Positions 51,532-61,230 of a stretch of 64,000 nt of DNA are shown here, piece by piece. The stretch is from Streptomyces uncialis. GTDB taxonomy: Bacteria; Actinomycetota; Actinomycetes; Streptomycetales; Streptomycetaceae. The stretch spans positions 992,001-1,056,000 of the forward strand of contig NZ_CP109583.1 in NCBI RefSeq assembly GCF_036250755.1. Direction: 5' to 3'. Below the pieces are notes generated by a model. That model had not been told where the DNA came from and ran no database searches. It saw only the letters and a list, made by a program, of their open reading frames with translations. The position numbers were made by a program, and so were the translations under genes. Numbering within the stretch: position 1 is the first letter of the stretch; every line of letters begins with the position of its first letter.

Positions 51532-52515
51532 ATGCGGAAGCGGCTGGGGCGGGGCGGGGAACGCGCGGCGAGGGGAGCGGCACCGGCCGGGCGGGGCCCG
51601 GGCGGTCCGGCCGCGACGGCGGGCGGCGGCCCGCACAGCCAGGGGAACGCGGCTGTCGCGACGACCCGCGACGGCAGGAAGCTGTTCCATATGCGCCGCG
51701 CGGGCCCGGACGCGGCGGCGACGGCGCCCACGGTGGTGTTCGAGGGGGGCCTTGCCGCGAGCCGTTCGTACTGGGCGCTGGTCCAGTCGGCCGTGGCCGC
51801 GCGGGCGACGACGGTGGTCTACGACCGGAGCGGCCTCGGCCGCAGCCCCCGGGACCCGGGCGCCCGGACCCTGGGCAGGATGGCCGGGGACCTGGGCGAC
51901 CTCCTCGGCCATCTCGGGCCGGGCCCGTTCCTCCTCGTCGGCCACAGCTGGGGCGGGCCGCTGGTGCGCCTCACCGCCGCCGCCGCTCCCGAACGGATCG
52001 CGGGCGTCGTCCTGGCGGACCCGACCGACGAATCCTGCGATCTGCTCCTCGAACCCTCCATGCGCCGCCAGGAGAGGATCGGCCAGCTGGTCAGCAGTGG
52101 CCTCGCCCACGTCGGACTGCTCGCCCACGCCTATCGCGAGGTCCTCGCCGCGCTGCCGTCCGACGCCGCCGCCGATATGCGCGAGGAGGGCTTCACCGTG
52201 CGGGCGATGCGCACGCGCGCGGCGGAACTGGTCTCCGTCGTCGCGGACCTGACCGCCCTGCGCGAGAGCCCTCCGCACCTCGCGGACGTCCCCGTGACGG
52301 TCATCTCCGCGGGCAGGACATCGGTGGGCATGAACACCCGGGTCCGTGAACTCGCCACCGCCTCCCATGCCCACCGCGCCGCGCGGTACCCGCGAGGGCG
52401 GCACGTCATCGGCCCTCATGCGGACCACATGATGCCGGTGACCGGGCCGGACGTCATCGCCGCCGAGATCCTGCGACTGATCGACGGCGCCGCCGGGGCC
52501 GAGGAGTCCGGCTGA
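51532..52515 (+). CDS. Iron-regulated alpha/beta hydrolase
   Basis: The 327-residue protein from ATG 51532 (GTG codons at 51505 and 51517 are in-frame alternatives) has an Arg/Gly/Pro-rich N-terminal 50 residues, then the hydrolase fold: TVVFEGGLAASRSYWA, VVYDRSGLGRSP, nucleophile elbow VGHSWGGPLVRL, VVLADPTDES with a likely Asp, and a C-terminal HADHMMP with the catalytic His. There is no clear signal peptide, so it is probably cytoplasmic. The iron box 38 bases upstream places it in the iron-starvation regulon. A siderophore esterase or siderophore-tailoring hydrolase is a reasonable inference but is not established. Confidence 0.83.
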   Translation: MRKRLGRGGERAARGAAPAGRGPGGPAATAGGGPHSQGNAAVATTRDGRKLFHMRRAGPDAAATAPTVVFEGGLAASRSYWALVQSAVAARATTVVYDRSGLGRSPRDPGARTLGRMAGDLGDLLGHLGPGPFLLVGHSWGGPLVRLTAAAAPERIAGVVLADPTDESCDLLLEPSMRRQERIGQLVSSGLAHVGLLAHAYREVLAALPSDAAADMREEGFTVRAMRTRAAELVSVVADLTALRESPPHLADVPVTVISAGRTSVGMNTRVRELATASHAHRAARYPRGRHVIGPHADHMMPVTGPDVIAAEILRLIDGAAGAEESG

Positions 52516-52618
52516 ACGGGCGGTCACCGCCACCGGGAGGAAGCACGCCGGAGGCGGCGGGTACTGTCTGCGCACATCGGCCCCGCTCGAAGGGCCGGGC
52601 TTGTCTGGAGGGCTTGCC

Positions 52619-53581
52619 ATGACGAAGCTGCGCTGTGCGGTGCTGGACGACTACCAGGGCGTCGCCCGCTCCCTGGGAGACTGGCGGAGGATCGCTCCCC
52701 AGGTGGACACGGAGTTCCTGGACACCCATCTCGTCTCCCAGGACGACCTGGTGCACGCCCTTGAGGACCGCGAGATCGTCGTCGTCATGCGTGAGCGGAC
52801 CCCGTTCCCCGCCGGTCTCCTCGCACGGCTGCCCCGGCTCCGGCTGCTGATCACCTCGGGGATGCGCAATGCCGCCATCGATCTGGAGGCGGCCGGACGC
52901 CAAGGGGTCACCGTGTGCGGCACGGTCAGCAACTCCGAGCCGCCGGCCGAACTGACCTGGGCGCTGATCCTCGGTCTGGCCCGCCAGGTGGTGCCCGAGA
53001 GCACCGCGCTCCGTTCGGGCGGGCCGTGGCAGCACTCCCTGGGAGCCGATCTCCACGGGCGCCGCCTCGGACTGCTGGGGCTGGGCAAGATCGGCCGCAA
53101 GGTGGCACGCGTCGGCGCCGCGTTCGGGATGGACGTGATGGCGTGGAGCCCGCACCTCACCCCCGAACGCGCCGCCGAGGGCGGGGCCGTCGCCGCCGCC
53201 TCCAAGGAGGAGCTGCTGGAGAGCAGCGACTTCGTGTCGGTTCATCTGGTGCTCGGGGACCGCACCCGGGGACTGATCGGTGAGAAGGAACTGCGCCGGA
53301 TGCGCGACAGCGCCTATCTGGTCAACACCTCACGTGCGGCGATCGTCGACCAGGCCGCGCTGCTGCGGGCCTTGGAGGAAGGCTGGATCGCGGGGGCGGG
53401 CACCGATGTCTTCGAGACGGAACCCCTGCCGCTCGACGACCCGCTGCGCACCGCTCCCCGCCTCCTCGCGCTGCCGCACCTGGGCTATGTGACCCGGAGG
53501 AACTACGAGGGGTACTTCGGTCAGGCCGTCGAGGACATCGAGGCGTTCCTGGCGGGCAGCCCGGTACGGGTGCTGGGCTGA
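52619..53581 (+). CDS. D-2-hydroxyacid dehydrogenase family protein
   Basis: The 320-residue protein starts at ATG 52619, preceded by TGGAGGGC. The NAD-binding motif is LGLLGLGKIGRKVARVGAAFG (key part GLGKIG), followed by SDFVSVHLVLGDRTRGLIG, YLVNTSRAAIVDQAALLRAL and GAGTDVFETEPLP. The catalytic Arg lies in NTSRAAI, the Glu in FETEPLP and the His in LPHLGYVT. It belongs to the phosphoglycerate dehydrogenase-like superfamily without an ACT domain. The substrate is an unknown 2-hydroxy or 2-keto acid. It has no operon partner. Confidence 0.92.
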   Translation: MTKLRCAVLDDYQGVARSLGDWRRIAPQVDTEFLDTHLVSQDDLVHALEDREIVVVMRERTPFPAGLLARLPRLRLLITSGMRNAAIDLEAAGRQGVTVCGTVSNSEPPAELTWALILGLARQVVPESTALRSGGPWQHSLGADLHGRRLGLLGLGKIGRKVARVGAAFGMDVMAWSPHLTPERAAEGGAVAAASKEELLESSDFVSVHLVLGDRTRGLIGEKELRRMRDSAYLVNTSRAAIVDQAALLRALEEGWIAGAGTDVFETEPLPLDDPLRTAPRLLALPHLGYVTRRNYEGYFGQAVEDIEAFLAGSPVRVLG

Positions 53582-53628
53582 ACGCACCGGAGCCGGTGCG
53601 GGTGTTGGGCGGAACACCGCGCGACCGG

Positions 53629-53685
53629 TACGGATACCGCGGTGAGCGCGGCAGGTCCGTACGGATACCTGGGTGAGCGCGGCAG
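53629..53685. repeat. Two 26-bp direct repeats
   Basis: Copies at 53629-53654 and 53660-53685 (beginning TACGGATACC and ending GCGCGGCAG) differ at 2 of 26 bases. They lie between the convergent dehydrogenase and the small secreted protein gene. Confidence 0.8.
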
Positions 53686-53706
53686 TTCGGGGCCGCGCCC
53701 GTGCGC

Positions 53707-54123
53707 TCAGGCCGTGAACTCCTCGGCGGGCAGGTCCACCCCGTCGAACGTGACGAGCAGGGAGGTGTATCCGTGGTGCACCTCCGGGTTGGGGAAACTG
53801 GTGAGCTCCCAGGGCGCGTCGACCACGGCGGGGCCGCAGGGCAGGGTGCCCGAGCCGGACGGCAGGGCGAGGGGAATGATCTGGAAGCCGGTGAAGTGGA
53901 CCGGCACGGTGGTACCGGCCGGCGCGGTACAGGTGTACGTCCCGCCGATGGTGAGCGTGCCGTAACCGAACGGGCTGGTGGCGGGCTGGGCGTTCGCCCA
54001 CCGCACGTCCAGCGACTTGACGGACTGGGGCAGCGCGGCGGCGCCGGGTGCGCCGATGCCCAGCACGGCCAGAGCGGTGACGGCGAAGGCGGCGACAGCA
54101 CGGGGTCCGGTGGCCAGTCTCAA
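53707..54123 (-). CDS. Small secreted protein of unknown function
   Basis: The start is taken as TTG 54123 because GAGGAG lies 6 bases upstream and a signal peptide follows directly (LRLATGPRAV...GAPGAAALP). The 138-residue product has a mature part of about 108 residues with two Cys (TYTCTAPAG and TLPCGPAV) and a probable beta-sandwich (GTLTIGGTYTC, VPVHFTGFQIIPL, HHGYTSLLVTFDGVDL). Streptomyces genomes contain many such small exported proteins. I do not recognise this one. A longer frame to 54267 has no coding character upstream of the TTG. Confidence 0.72.
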   Translation of the reverse strand: MRLATGPRAVAAFAVTALAVLGIGAPGAAALPQSVKSLDVRWANAQPATSPFGYGTLTIGGTYTCTAPAGTTVPVHFTGFQIIPLALPSGSGTLPCGPAVVDAPWELTSFPNPEVHHGYTSLLVTFDGVDLPAEEFTA

Positions 54124-54332
54124 GCGAGGCTCCTCGGGTGGGGGCCGCCCGTGACGCGGGCGGCCCGGTGGTCGGGGCTGTCCCTGTGGACCAGGGAATC
54201 CAGGTCTATCGGTGCCCGGGGCGGACGGACAGTCGCACGGCACGGCGCGCGGGGGCAGGGCCGTCACACAGCCGGAAGGGGCCCTGGTCAGCGCCCGCCC
54301 CGCTGATCACCCGGCCGCCGGCGGCACGCTGA

Positions 54333-57173
54333 TCACCCGCCCGTCAGCAGCATTTCGAGCGCCACGGCCGTGTCCGGGTACCGGCCGACCAGTGCCGCGC
54401 CCGGCGGACCGGGGTCAGCCTTCTCCCATGTCCCCTCCCAGCCCAGCAGGTCCGCGAGCGCGTCGCAGGTGTCCGGGTGGGCGGTGAGCAGGACGCAGCC
54501 GCGGGCGCCCTCGGCGCGGGGGCCCGGGTCGATGCTGTCCGGCTCCGGTGGCGCCTGCCACGGCGGCACCCAGGCGTCGAGCTCGGTGAGGCGGCCGGGG
54601 AAGATCCGTCCGGCCTCACGGATCAGCAGCGGGGCCAGATCGGCGCCGTCCGACCGCAGGGTGGTGATCAGGGTCGGGAGCCAGGGCAGCAGGACCGGGT
54701 CCGGCAGGCGGGCGAACGCGTTCGACACCGCTTCGACGACGAAGTCGGCGAGGCCCGGGACGGGCTCCAAGGCGTGCACGAAGCCGCTGAGGTAGCGCGG
54801 ATAGGCGCTCACCAGCATCGGATTGGCCAGCAGCTCGTCGCACCTCGCCCGGAGATCCGCCCGGTCGAGCTGCCCCAGGTGCGTCCGGGCCGCCCACAGC
54901 AGTGCCGTCCTGGCCGGCTCGGCCGGGTGCGACTGGGCCACCGCCAGCTCCAGCTGGGTCCGGTCGCACCCCAGGGACAGCGCCAGGCTCTCCATGCCGA
55001 ACAGGAAGCCCAGCATCGCCGCCACCTGGCGGACCGTGGCGTCCTCGTCGGTGAACGCCGTCGGCAGCAGGGTGCAGTAGTGCGCGTAACCGGTCTTGGC
55101 GAAGGACTCGATCCAGGGCGGCAGCACCGGCTCGGTGGTGCGGTAGTACGCCAGCAGTCCGCGCACCCGGCGCAGCACCTCGGGTGCGCCGTCGACGCTG
55201 CGCTCGGCCGACAGGACCTCCAGCGCGCGGGTGCCCAGCTCGTCGGCGAGGCGGCGGCTGCGCAGATACAGCAGGGCGTCCTCGACGGCGCCGAGGACGG
55301 TCGCGGTGGTGGCCTGCGGGTCGTACGCGCGTCGGCGCAGCCGCTGTTCCAGGACCTGCTCGATGCTGACGCCCTCGTAGCCGAGTTCGATGAGCGCGCG
55401 CTGATGGGTGCCCAGTGCCAGGTCCCAGGACTCCTGGATCGACCGCTCCCCCAGCTTGCGCTCACCCATGATCGGCCGGGCGGCGCCATGGGGCATCAGC
55501 GCGCGCAGCATCCACAGGACGTCGGAGCAGCGGGCGAGTTCCGGGCGGCCGGCGATGTCGAGCAGTGCCCGGCGCACCCCGCGCTGCTGGAGCTTCAGGT
55601 CCAGCGGTGCGAGCCGGTCGTGGACATCACGGGCCAGGGGCGGCAGCGCGTCGTAGCCGACCTGGCCGGTCCGGTCGCCGCCCATCATGATCTCGACGAG
55701 GCGGCGCACATCGCGCCGGCCTGGGACGGTGTCCTTCTCGATGCAGGTGACGGCCGCGTCCTGGAAGTCGTACGGCGTGGGCCTGGCCCGGTCGCGCATC
55801 CCGGCCAGCAGGATCGACGTCTCGAACACCGCGATGGCGTCGGCGGTCGAGGCGAGGTAGCCGTTACGGCGGGCGGCCCGCACGATCTCCACCGACCAGC
55901 CGAGCAGTTCGGCCTCGTCCAGCGGGTCCAGGACGGGTGAGCGCTGGAGGAAACCCGTCAGCCGGTCGGAGGACTCCGCCGCGGGCCCGGGGGTCCCGGT
56001 GGCGGCGGTTTTCCCGGCCTTCGGCTTCCGCGTGCCCGTCTGCCCGGCCAGCCGGTACGGCTCCACCCGGGTGCGCCGGAGGTTCTGCGCCCAGACCGTC
56101 GCGGCGATCGACACGGAGCCCGCGGCGAGTCCGAACTGTGCCTCGATCGCCGTGTGGCTGGACGGGATCAGACCGTGCTGCCAGGTGGTGGCGGTGCGGG
56201 GGGTGATCTCGAAGGTGTCGGCGCCGTCCACACCGAACTCCGCCACCCGGCTGGCCGCGTGGAAGGCGCCGCAGATGTAGAGGCAGTCCGCGGGGTCCGT
56301 GCCGGTGGCGGCCAGGTGCTCGCGCATCCGTGTCCACATATAGCGCTCGCGGTACTCGTCCAGCCGGACCCGGTGCGGGTCGCCGGGTGCGAGGCGCCTG
56401 AAGAGGCTGCCGATCAGGAGCATCACCTGGCGGTAGGTGTCGTGGTCGCTGTCCCCGAGGGGCAGTTCGACGTACTGGTGCCACCACTCCGACCAGTGCC
56501 GCACCCGGCCGTGGCGCAGCAGATGTTCCTCCAGTTCCGCGAAGCGGGGCCGCAGATCGCCGATCTCCACGCCGACGGCGTCCCCGTGCAGGGCCGCCTC
56601 CGGCTCGGCGGGCGGTGCGTCCGGCCCTGCCGGGCTCTCCTCGGGCCCGGTGGACCGGGTCGCTCGCGCGTCCCACTGGAAGACATGGTCGGAGGAACGG
56701 TCGACCAGGACCAGCTCGACCCCCGGTGTGTCCAGCGCGTAGGCGATCGCCTGGTATTCGGCGGACGCCTCGGTGATCGGCGCCACCACCGACAGCGGGG
56801 ACCACTCGGCCGGGAAGCCGTCGGTCTCGGTCGCGAACGCCTGTACCGCCACCGGGAGTCGGCAGTTGCGGAGTTCGGTGAGCAGCGGCGCCATGTCCTC
56901 GCACAGCTCCAGGTACACGACCTTCGGCTGTTTCTGGCGCAGTCGGCGTGCCATGGCGGTGGCCGACGCGGGCGAGTGGTGGCAGACGGGGAAGATCTCC
57001 AGTGGTTCACGCACCGCGCGGTCGACGTCGTCGACGATGCCCAGCAGGATGCCTTCCAGGGCGTCGGTCCCACCGGCGAACTCTGCGGCGGCTTCCTGGA
57101 GCTGGGCGCGCAGCGCGGTGAACGTCTCGTCGTGCGTACCGGTCACGGCCGGGCTGCTCTGCGCGGTGCTCAT
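54333..57173 (-). CDS. DUF5682-like protein of a MoxR-VWA cassette
   Basis: The 946-residue protein starts at ATG 57173, overlapping the MoxR stop (ATGA). The N-terminal third has conserved His/Cys stretches: PLEIFPVCHHSPASATAMAR, KVVYLELCEDM and LYICGAFHAASRVAEFG. Spaced His residues of this kind resemble the TraB/EreA-type fold, although that is inference. A Pro/Ala-rich linker (about 205-225) and a second linker near 395 separate it from a long helical C-terminal half (RGVRRALLDIAG, LLGAVEDALLYLRSRRLADELG and similar), which suggests alpha-solenoid interactions. It is the last gene of a five-gene cassette. In E. coli the comparable partner of the YehL ATPase and YehP VWA protein is also uncharacterised. 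No signal peptide; cytoplasmic. Confidence 0.82.
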   Translation of the reverse strand: MSTAQSSPAVTGTHDETFTALRAQLQEAAAEFAGGTDALEGILLGIVDDVDRAVREPLEIFPVCHHSPASATAMARRLRQKQPKVVYLELCEDMAPLLTELRNCRLPVAVQAFATETDGFPAEWSPLSVVAPITEASAEYQAIAYALDTPGVELVLVDRSSDHVFQWDARATRSTGPEESPAGPDAPPAEPEAALHGDAVGVEIGDLRPRFAELEEHLLRHGRVRHWSEWWHQYVELPLGDSDHDTYRQVMLLIGSLFRRLAPGDPHRVRLDEYRERYMWTRMREHLAATGTDPADCLYICGAFHAASRVAEFGVDGADTFEITPRTATTWQHGLIPSSHTAIEAQFGLAAGSVSIAATVWAQNLRRTRVEPYRLAGQTGTRKPKAGKTAATGTPGPAAESSDRLTGFLQRSPVLDPLDEAELLGWSVEIVRAARRNGYLASTADAIAVFETSILLAGMRDRARPTPYDFQDAAVTCIEKDTVPGRRDVRRLVEIMMGGDRTGQVGYDALPPLARDVHDRLAPLDLKLQQRGVRRALLDIAGRPELARCSDVLWMLRALMPHGAARPIMGERKLGERSIQESWDLALGTHQRALIELGYEGVSIEQVLEQRLRRRAYDPQATTATVLGAVEDALLYLRSRRLADELGTRALEVLSAERSVDGAPEVLRRVRGLLAYYRTTEPVLPPWIESFAKTGYAHYCTLLPTAFTDEDATVRQVAAMLGFLFGMESLALSLGCDRTQLELAVAQSHPAEPARTALLWAARTHLGQLDRADLRARCDELLANPMLVSAYPRYLSGFVHALEPVPGLADFVVEAVSNAFARLPDPVLLPWLPTLITTLRSDGADLAPLLIREAGRIFPGRLTELDAWVPPWQAPPEPDSIDPGPRAEGARGCVLLTAHPDTCDALADLLGWEGTWEKADPGPPGAALVGRYPDTAVALEMLLTGG

Positions 57174-58282
57174 GACAGGGTGGCGATCGCTTCGCGTCCG
57201 CCCGCCAGGAACTCCGGCCATGATCCGCCTTCCTCCTTGCTGCGTGGTTCGACGACGCCGTGCAGGTACTTGTTGAGGATGGCGAGGTCCTCGGGCTCGC
57301 GCCGGGCCAGCGACCCGACGAGCGAGGAGGCCAGGGTGTGGGCGGTGAGGGCGCGTTCACCGAAGAAGTTGCTGTGCAGGATCGCGTCCTCAAGGACGCC
57401 GATCTGCTCGGCGGTGGACAGCGCGGACTCCAGCTTCTCGTCGTCGCTGCCCGCCGCCGCGGCCGAGGCACGCAGATCGGCGAAGCTCTGGAGCAGTACG
57501 TCGAGCAGCGTCGGCGGTACGTCGAGCTCGATCTGGTGGCGGCGCAGCAGTTCCTCGGTGCGGAAGCGGACGATCTCCGTCTCGCTCTTCTTGTTCGTCA
57601 TGACCGGGATACGGACGAAGTTGAAGCGGCGCTTGAGCGCGGAGGACAGGTCGTTGACCCCGCGGTCACGGCTGTTGGCGGTGGCGATGACCGAGAAGCC
57701 GGGCTTGGCGAAGACGATCCCGTCGCTGTTCAGTTCGGGGACCGAGATGTACTTCTCGGAGAGGATCGAGATCAGCGCGTCCTGCACATCGCTCGTGGAG
57801 CGGGTGAGCTCCTCGAACCGGCCTATCGCGCCGGTCTCCATCGCGGTCATGATCGGTGAGGGGATCATCGACTCGCGCGACTGGCCCTTGGCGATGACCA
57901 TGGACACGTTCCAGGAGTACTTGATGTGGTCCTCGGTGGTGCCGGCCGTGCCCTGGACGACCAGGGTGGAGTTGCGGCTGATCGCGGCGGACAGCAGCTC
58001 GGCCAGCCAGCTCTTGCCGGTGCCGGGGTCGCCGATGAGCAGCAGACCGCGGTCGGAGGCCAGGGTGACGATGGAGCGCTCGACGAAGCTGCGGTCGCCG
58101 AACCACTTCTGCGGGATCTTCCGGTCGAGGCCGTCCGCGCGTTCGGAGCCCAGGACGAACAGCCGGACCATCTTGGGTGACAGGCGCCAGGAGAAGGGCT
58201 TGGGCCCGTCGTCGACGGACTCCAGCCAGTCCAGTTCCTCGGCGTACTTGAGTTCGGCGGGGGCGCGCAACAGGTCGGACAT
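57170..58282 (-). CDS. MoxR-family AAA+ ATPase (YehL-like)
   Basis: The 370-residue ATPase has Walker A GDPGTGKS (84-91), Walker B-like AIGRFEELTRS with E157-E158, sensor 1 ATANSRD (N203 area) and a sensor 2/arginine region after SSALKRRFNFVRIPV. A MoxR-type insert, residues 120-145, includes KYSWNVSMVIAKGQS. An N-terminal stretch of about 55 residues precedes the AAA core. MoxR ATPases work as chaperones with VWA-domain partners to load metals or remodel proteins. Here the VWA partner is encoded 15 bases upstream and the large DUF5682-like protein overlaps its stop. Start ATG 58282. Confidence 0.95.
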   Translation of the reverse strand: MSDLLRAPAELKYAEELDWLESVDDGPKPFSWRLSPKMVRLFVLGSERADGLDRKIPQKWFGDRSFVERSIVTLASDRGLLLIGDPGTGKSWLAELLSAAISRNSTLVVQGTAGTTEDHIKYSWNVSMVIAKGQSRESMIPSPIMTAMETGAIGRFEELTRSTSDVQDALISILSEKYISVPELNSDGIVFAKPGFSVIATANSRDRGVNDLSSALKRRFNFVRIPVMTNKKSETEIVRFRTEELLRRHQIELDVPPTLLDVLLQSFADLRASAAAAGSDDEKLESALSTAEQIGVLEDAILHSNFFGERALTAHTLASSLVGSLARREPEDLAILNKYLHGVVEPRSKEEGGSWPEFLAGGREAIATLS

Positions 58283-58297
58283 GGCGGTGGGGCCTTT

Positions 58298-59845
58298 CTA
58301 GGTGAGGAACGTCTTGAGTTCGTGCACGAGCTTGCCGATATGACCGGAGATCACCGGTGTGCCGAGGTCCTTGAACCGCTCCCGGAACCAGGGGTTGACG
58401 CTGCCGCGTCCGGAGCTGGTCACGGAGCCCACGGGGATGAATCTGGCTCCCGAGCGGTGAACGGCGGTCATGCTCTCGAAGAGCGGCTCGGCCTGCCATT
58501 CGTAGAAGTCGGATATCCACACGACGGCGGTGTTGCGGGGTTCGGCGATCTTCGGCTGGGCCAGTGCCATGGCGACCGTGCCGTCGGTGCCGCCGCCGAG
58601 GTTGGTGCGCAGCAGGGTCTCGAAGGGGTCGTGCGCCCACGGGGTGAGGTCGAGTGCCCGGGTGTCGTACGCGATGAGGTGGACGTCCACCTTCGGGAGC
58701 CCGGCGAAGATCGACGCCAGGATGGTGCAGTTCACCATGGAGTCGACCATCGAGCCCGACTGGTCCACGACGACGATCAGCCGCTGGGGAGTCGTCTTGC
58801 GCGCGGTGTGCCGGTAGTAGAGGCGGTCGACGTACAGCCGCTCCTCCTCCGGGCTCCAGTTGGTGAGGTTCTTCCAGATCGTGCGGTCGAGATCGAGGTT
58901 GCGGTAGACGCGTTTGGGCGGGACGGAGCGGTCCAGGGGGCCCACGGTCGCCTTCTCCACCTGGGTGCGCAGCACGGCGGAGACCTCGTCGACGAATCGG
59001 CGGATCAGTGCCTTGGCGTTGGCCAGCGCCACACCGGAGAGGTTGTTCTTGTCCCGGAGCAGCTGTTCGATCAGGGACATGCTGGGGGTGAGGCGTGCGG
59101 CGAGTTCCGGGTCGGCGAGCACCTCACGCAGTCGCATGCGCTTGACCAGGTCGCCCTCGATGGCGTCGAGTTCCGGTCCGATCGTGGGAATGAGGCGGCT
59201 GAGATCGGGCGTCGCACGCGGGCCACCGGTGCCGGTCGCGGCCACGCCCGCCCCCGCGGCACCCGTACCTGACCCACCCGCCGCGGCACCCGATGCGGCG
59301 CGGCCACCGCGCAGTTCGCCGGGGCGGCAGCCGAGCGCGCGTTCCAGCCAGCCCGCGTCGGACTGCCAGCGGGTCAGCTGTCCGGCGGTGACCGCGCCGG
59401 AGCCGGAGGCGAAGACATTGAGCAGGACCTTCGACACGAGTGCCGCGCGCCGTACCTCGGCTGCCCGGTCGCGGGTGCCGTCGTCGTCGGGGGCGGGTGC
59501 CATCAGGCCGTCGAACTCGGAGCCGAGCTCCGGGTGGCGCTGCACGATCGAGTCCACGGAGACCTGCGGGTCCAGCAGCGCCGACGGCAGACCGATGTCC
59601 TCGACGACAGCGAGACCGGCGGATTCCAGCGCGGGCTGTTCCTCGGCGTCGAAGAGGCGGGCGAGCAGCCGCCAGTACAGGACCTGGCGGCGGTTGTCAT
59701 GGGCGTCGGCGGGGGCGGTTCCGTGGCCCCGCCCGGCCGGTGGTTCGCCCGCCGCGCCATCGGTCGGCCGCTCGGTCGCCTGATCCGTGGTGGAGGTGTC
59801 CTCGGTCGTATGGCCGGTCGTGCGGCCGGTCGTGCGCTCGGTCAT
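58298..59845 (-). CDS. VWA-domain protein (YehP/CoxE-like)
   Basis: The 515-residue protein starts at ATG 59845 within the stop of the upstream gene (ATGA). Residues 1-50 are Thr/Gly-rich and low in complexity. Residues 50-190 are helical, followed by an Ala/Gly linker (about 185-215). Residues 215-350 include TPDLSRLIPTIGPELDAIEG. The VWA domain begins at about 353 with a full MIDAS: D361, S363 and S365 in VVVDQSGSM, T421 in GGGTDGT and D447 in WISDFYEW. VWA partners bind Mg2+ and relay MoxR ATPase activity to a target. The pairing with MoxR directly downstream is characteristic. Confidence 0.92.
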   Translation of the reverse strand: MTERTTGRTTGHTTEDTSTTDQATERPTDGAAGEPPAGRGHGTAPADAHDNRRQVLYWRLLARLFDAEEQPALESAGLAVVEDIGLPSALLDPQVSVDSIVQRHPELGSEFDGLMAPAPDDDGTRDRAAEVRRAALVSKVLLNVFASGSGAVTAGQLTRWQSDAGWLERALGCRPGELRGGRAASGAAAGGSGTGAAGAGVAATGTGGPRATPDLSRLIPTIGPELDAIEGDLVKRMRLREVLADPELAARLTPSMSLIEQLLRDKNNLSGVALANAKALIRRFVDEVSAVLRTQVEKATVGPLDRSVPPKRVYRNLDLDRTIWKNLTNWSPEEERLYVDRLYYRHTARKTTPQRLIVVVDQSGSMVDSMVNCTILASIFAGLPKVDVHLIAYDTRALDLTPWAHDPFETLLRTNLGGGTDGTVAMALAQPKIAEPRNTAVVWISDFYEWQAEPLFESMTAVHRSGARFIPVGSVTSSGRGSVNPWFRERFKDLGTPVISGHIGKLVHELKTFLT

Positions 59846-61230
59846 TTCCGCAGCAGCCTTCCCGCGCGCTCGCGCAGCACGGTCACGGCGTCGGTGGCGG
59901 CCTTCTCGGCCCGGGCACCGGCCTTGTCGGTCGTGCCCGCGGCCCAGCCACCGGCGTGGATGACGACGGGCTTCTTCCGTACGATCGTCTCCACGGCCAG
60001 AGGCTGGACGCGGAACGCTCCGGCGTCCCAGCGCAGCAGCCCGACGCACGCGCGGGACGCCGCGACGGCCTCGGGGGTGAGGGGTCCGGCGGTCGGCACC
60101 CGGTCGATGTCGACCGTGAGCGGCTGCCCGGCGACGGTGAACGTCATCGCGTCCCCGTCGTCCTGGACGGCACATCCCTCCAGGAACACAGGCACGGCGA
60201 TGCGTGCCGGATGGCGGTCCAGCGGGGCGGTCGCCGCGTCGGTGGCGGCGGGCAGGGCGACGCGGGCCGTGGTCAAGGCGTCGGCGGGTTCCCCCGTACG
60301 CGCGTGCTCGTCGCTCCAGATCAGATCGCCCTCGGCGGTGACCGGCATGGCGTCGAGGACCATCGAACGGCCGTCCCGGACGGCCGCGAGCAGCGGCATG
60401 TGCGGGCGGAGCAGTTGCCAGAGCCCGGCTCCCACCACGGTGTCGGGCTTCGGCACCGACACACTGGCACGCACCAGCCGGGGCGCGCCGCCGTCCGCGG
60501 GTTCGAACACGGCGTGGATCTGTGCCTGCGCGGCGGTCGGGTGTTCCTGGAGGTCGACGCCGAGAGGGAGCAGACGGCCGGTGGCCGTGCCCGTCACAGG
60601 CATGTCGGCGGCTCCGGGGAGCGTCAGCAGCATCGCGCGCGACCACAGGTCGGCCCAGCGGCGTGCCGGGACGCGTTCCAGGGCGGCGCCCGGACAGGAC
60701 GCGGCGAGCTCGGCGGCGAAGCCGTCGAGGAGGGTCGCCAGACGGCGCAGGTCCGGGTCGGGGAGCATCGCGGAGATGATCCGCGCCGACCCGGAGACCA
60801 GCTCGTGGTCGATGCCCTGCCAGCCGCGGCCCGCCAGATCGGACAGCCAGGAGCGGGCGGCGGTCTGGAGATTCGCCGCCTGCCGTCCGCCCGCCGCCGG
60901 GGTGAACTCCTTGTCGCGCGGCCGTCCGGTCGCCTCCGCGATCCGGGTGATCAGCGCGTCGTGGACGGAACCGAGGAGGGCGGTGCGGGCGGCGGCCAGC
61001 GCGACGAGGTGGTCCTCGCCCGCGGCTCCGGCCGAGGCCTTCTGTGCCGCCTCGCCGACCCCGGCGGCGAGCGGGGTCCCCGCGACGGCGCGGGCGAGTC
61101 CGGTCAGGCCCTTGGCCTGGGCGGGCCCGGGACGGAGCAGTCCTCCGGCGAGTGCGAGGTCGAAGGCGTCGACGGCCGTCAGCGCTTCGTCGAGCCCGTC
61201 GACGGACGCGGTGAGCAGATCGGCGCGCAT
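59842..61230 (-). CDS. Unknown protein of the MoxR-VWA cassette (DUF5691-like)
   Basis: The 462-residue protein starts at ATG 61230, overlapping the SWIM gene stop (TGATG). The first half is helical and Ala/Leu-rich (LLGSVHDALITRIAEAT, LQTAARSWLSDLAGRGW, LLDGFAAELAASC). The second half looks beta-rich (RLLPLGVDLQEHP, AVFEPADGGAPRLVRASVSV, IAVPVFLEGCAVQDDGDAMTF). There is no signal peptide or membrane helix. Its position between SWIM and VWA genes is where a DUF5691 protein is often found, but I assign this by context rather than by a motif I can verify. It overlaps the next gene by 4 bases. Confidence 0.75.
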   Translation of the reverse strand: MRADLLTASVDGLDEALTAVDAFDLALAGGLLRPGPAQAKGLTGLARAVAGTPLAAGVGEAAQKASAGAAGEDHLVALAAARTALLGSVHDALITRIAEATGRPRDKEFTPAAGGRQAANLQTAARSWLSDLAGRGWQGIDHELVSGSARIISAMLPDPDLRRLATLLDGFAAELAASCPGAALERVPARRWADLWSRAMLLTLPGAADMPVTGTATGRLLPLGVDLQEHPTAAQAQIHAVFEPADGGAPRLVRASVSVPKPDTVVGAGLWQLLRPHMPLLAAVRDGRSMVLDAMPVTAEGDLIWSDEHARTGEPADALTTARVALPAATDAATAPLDRHPARIAVPVFLEGCAVQDDGDAMTFTVAGQPLTVDIDRVPTAGPLTPEAVAASRACVGLLRWDAGAFRVQPLAVETIVRKKPVVIHAGGWAAGTTDKAGARAEKAATDAVTVLRERAGRLLRK

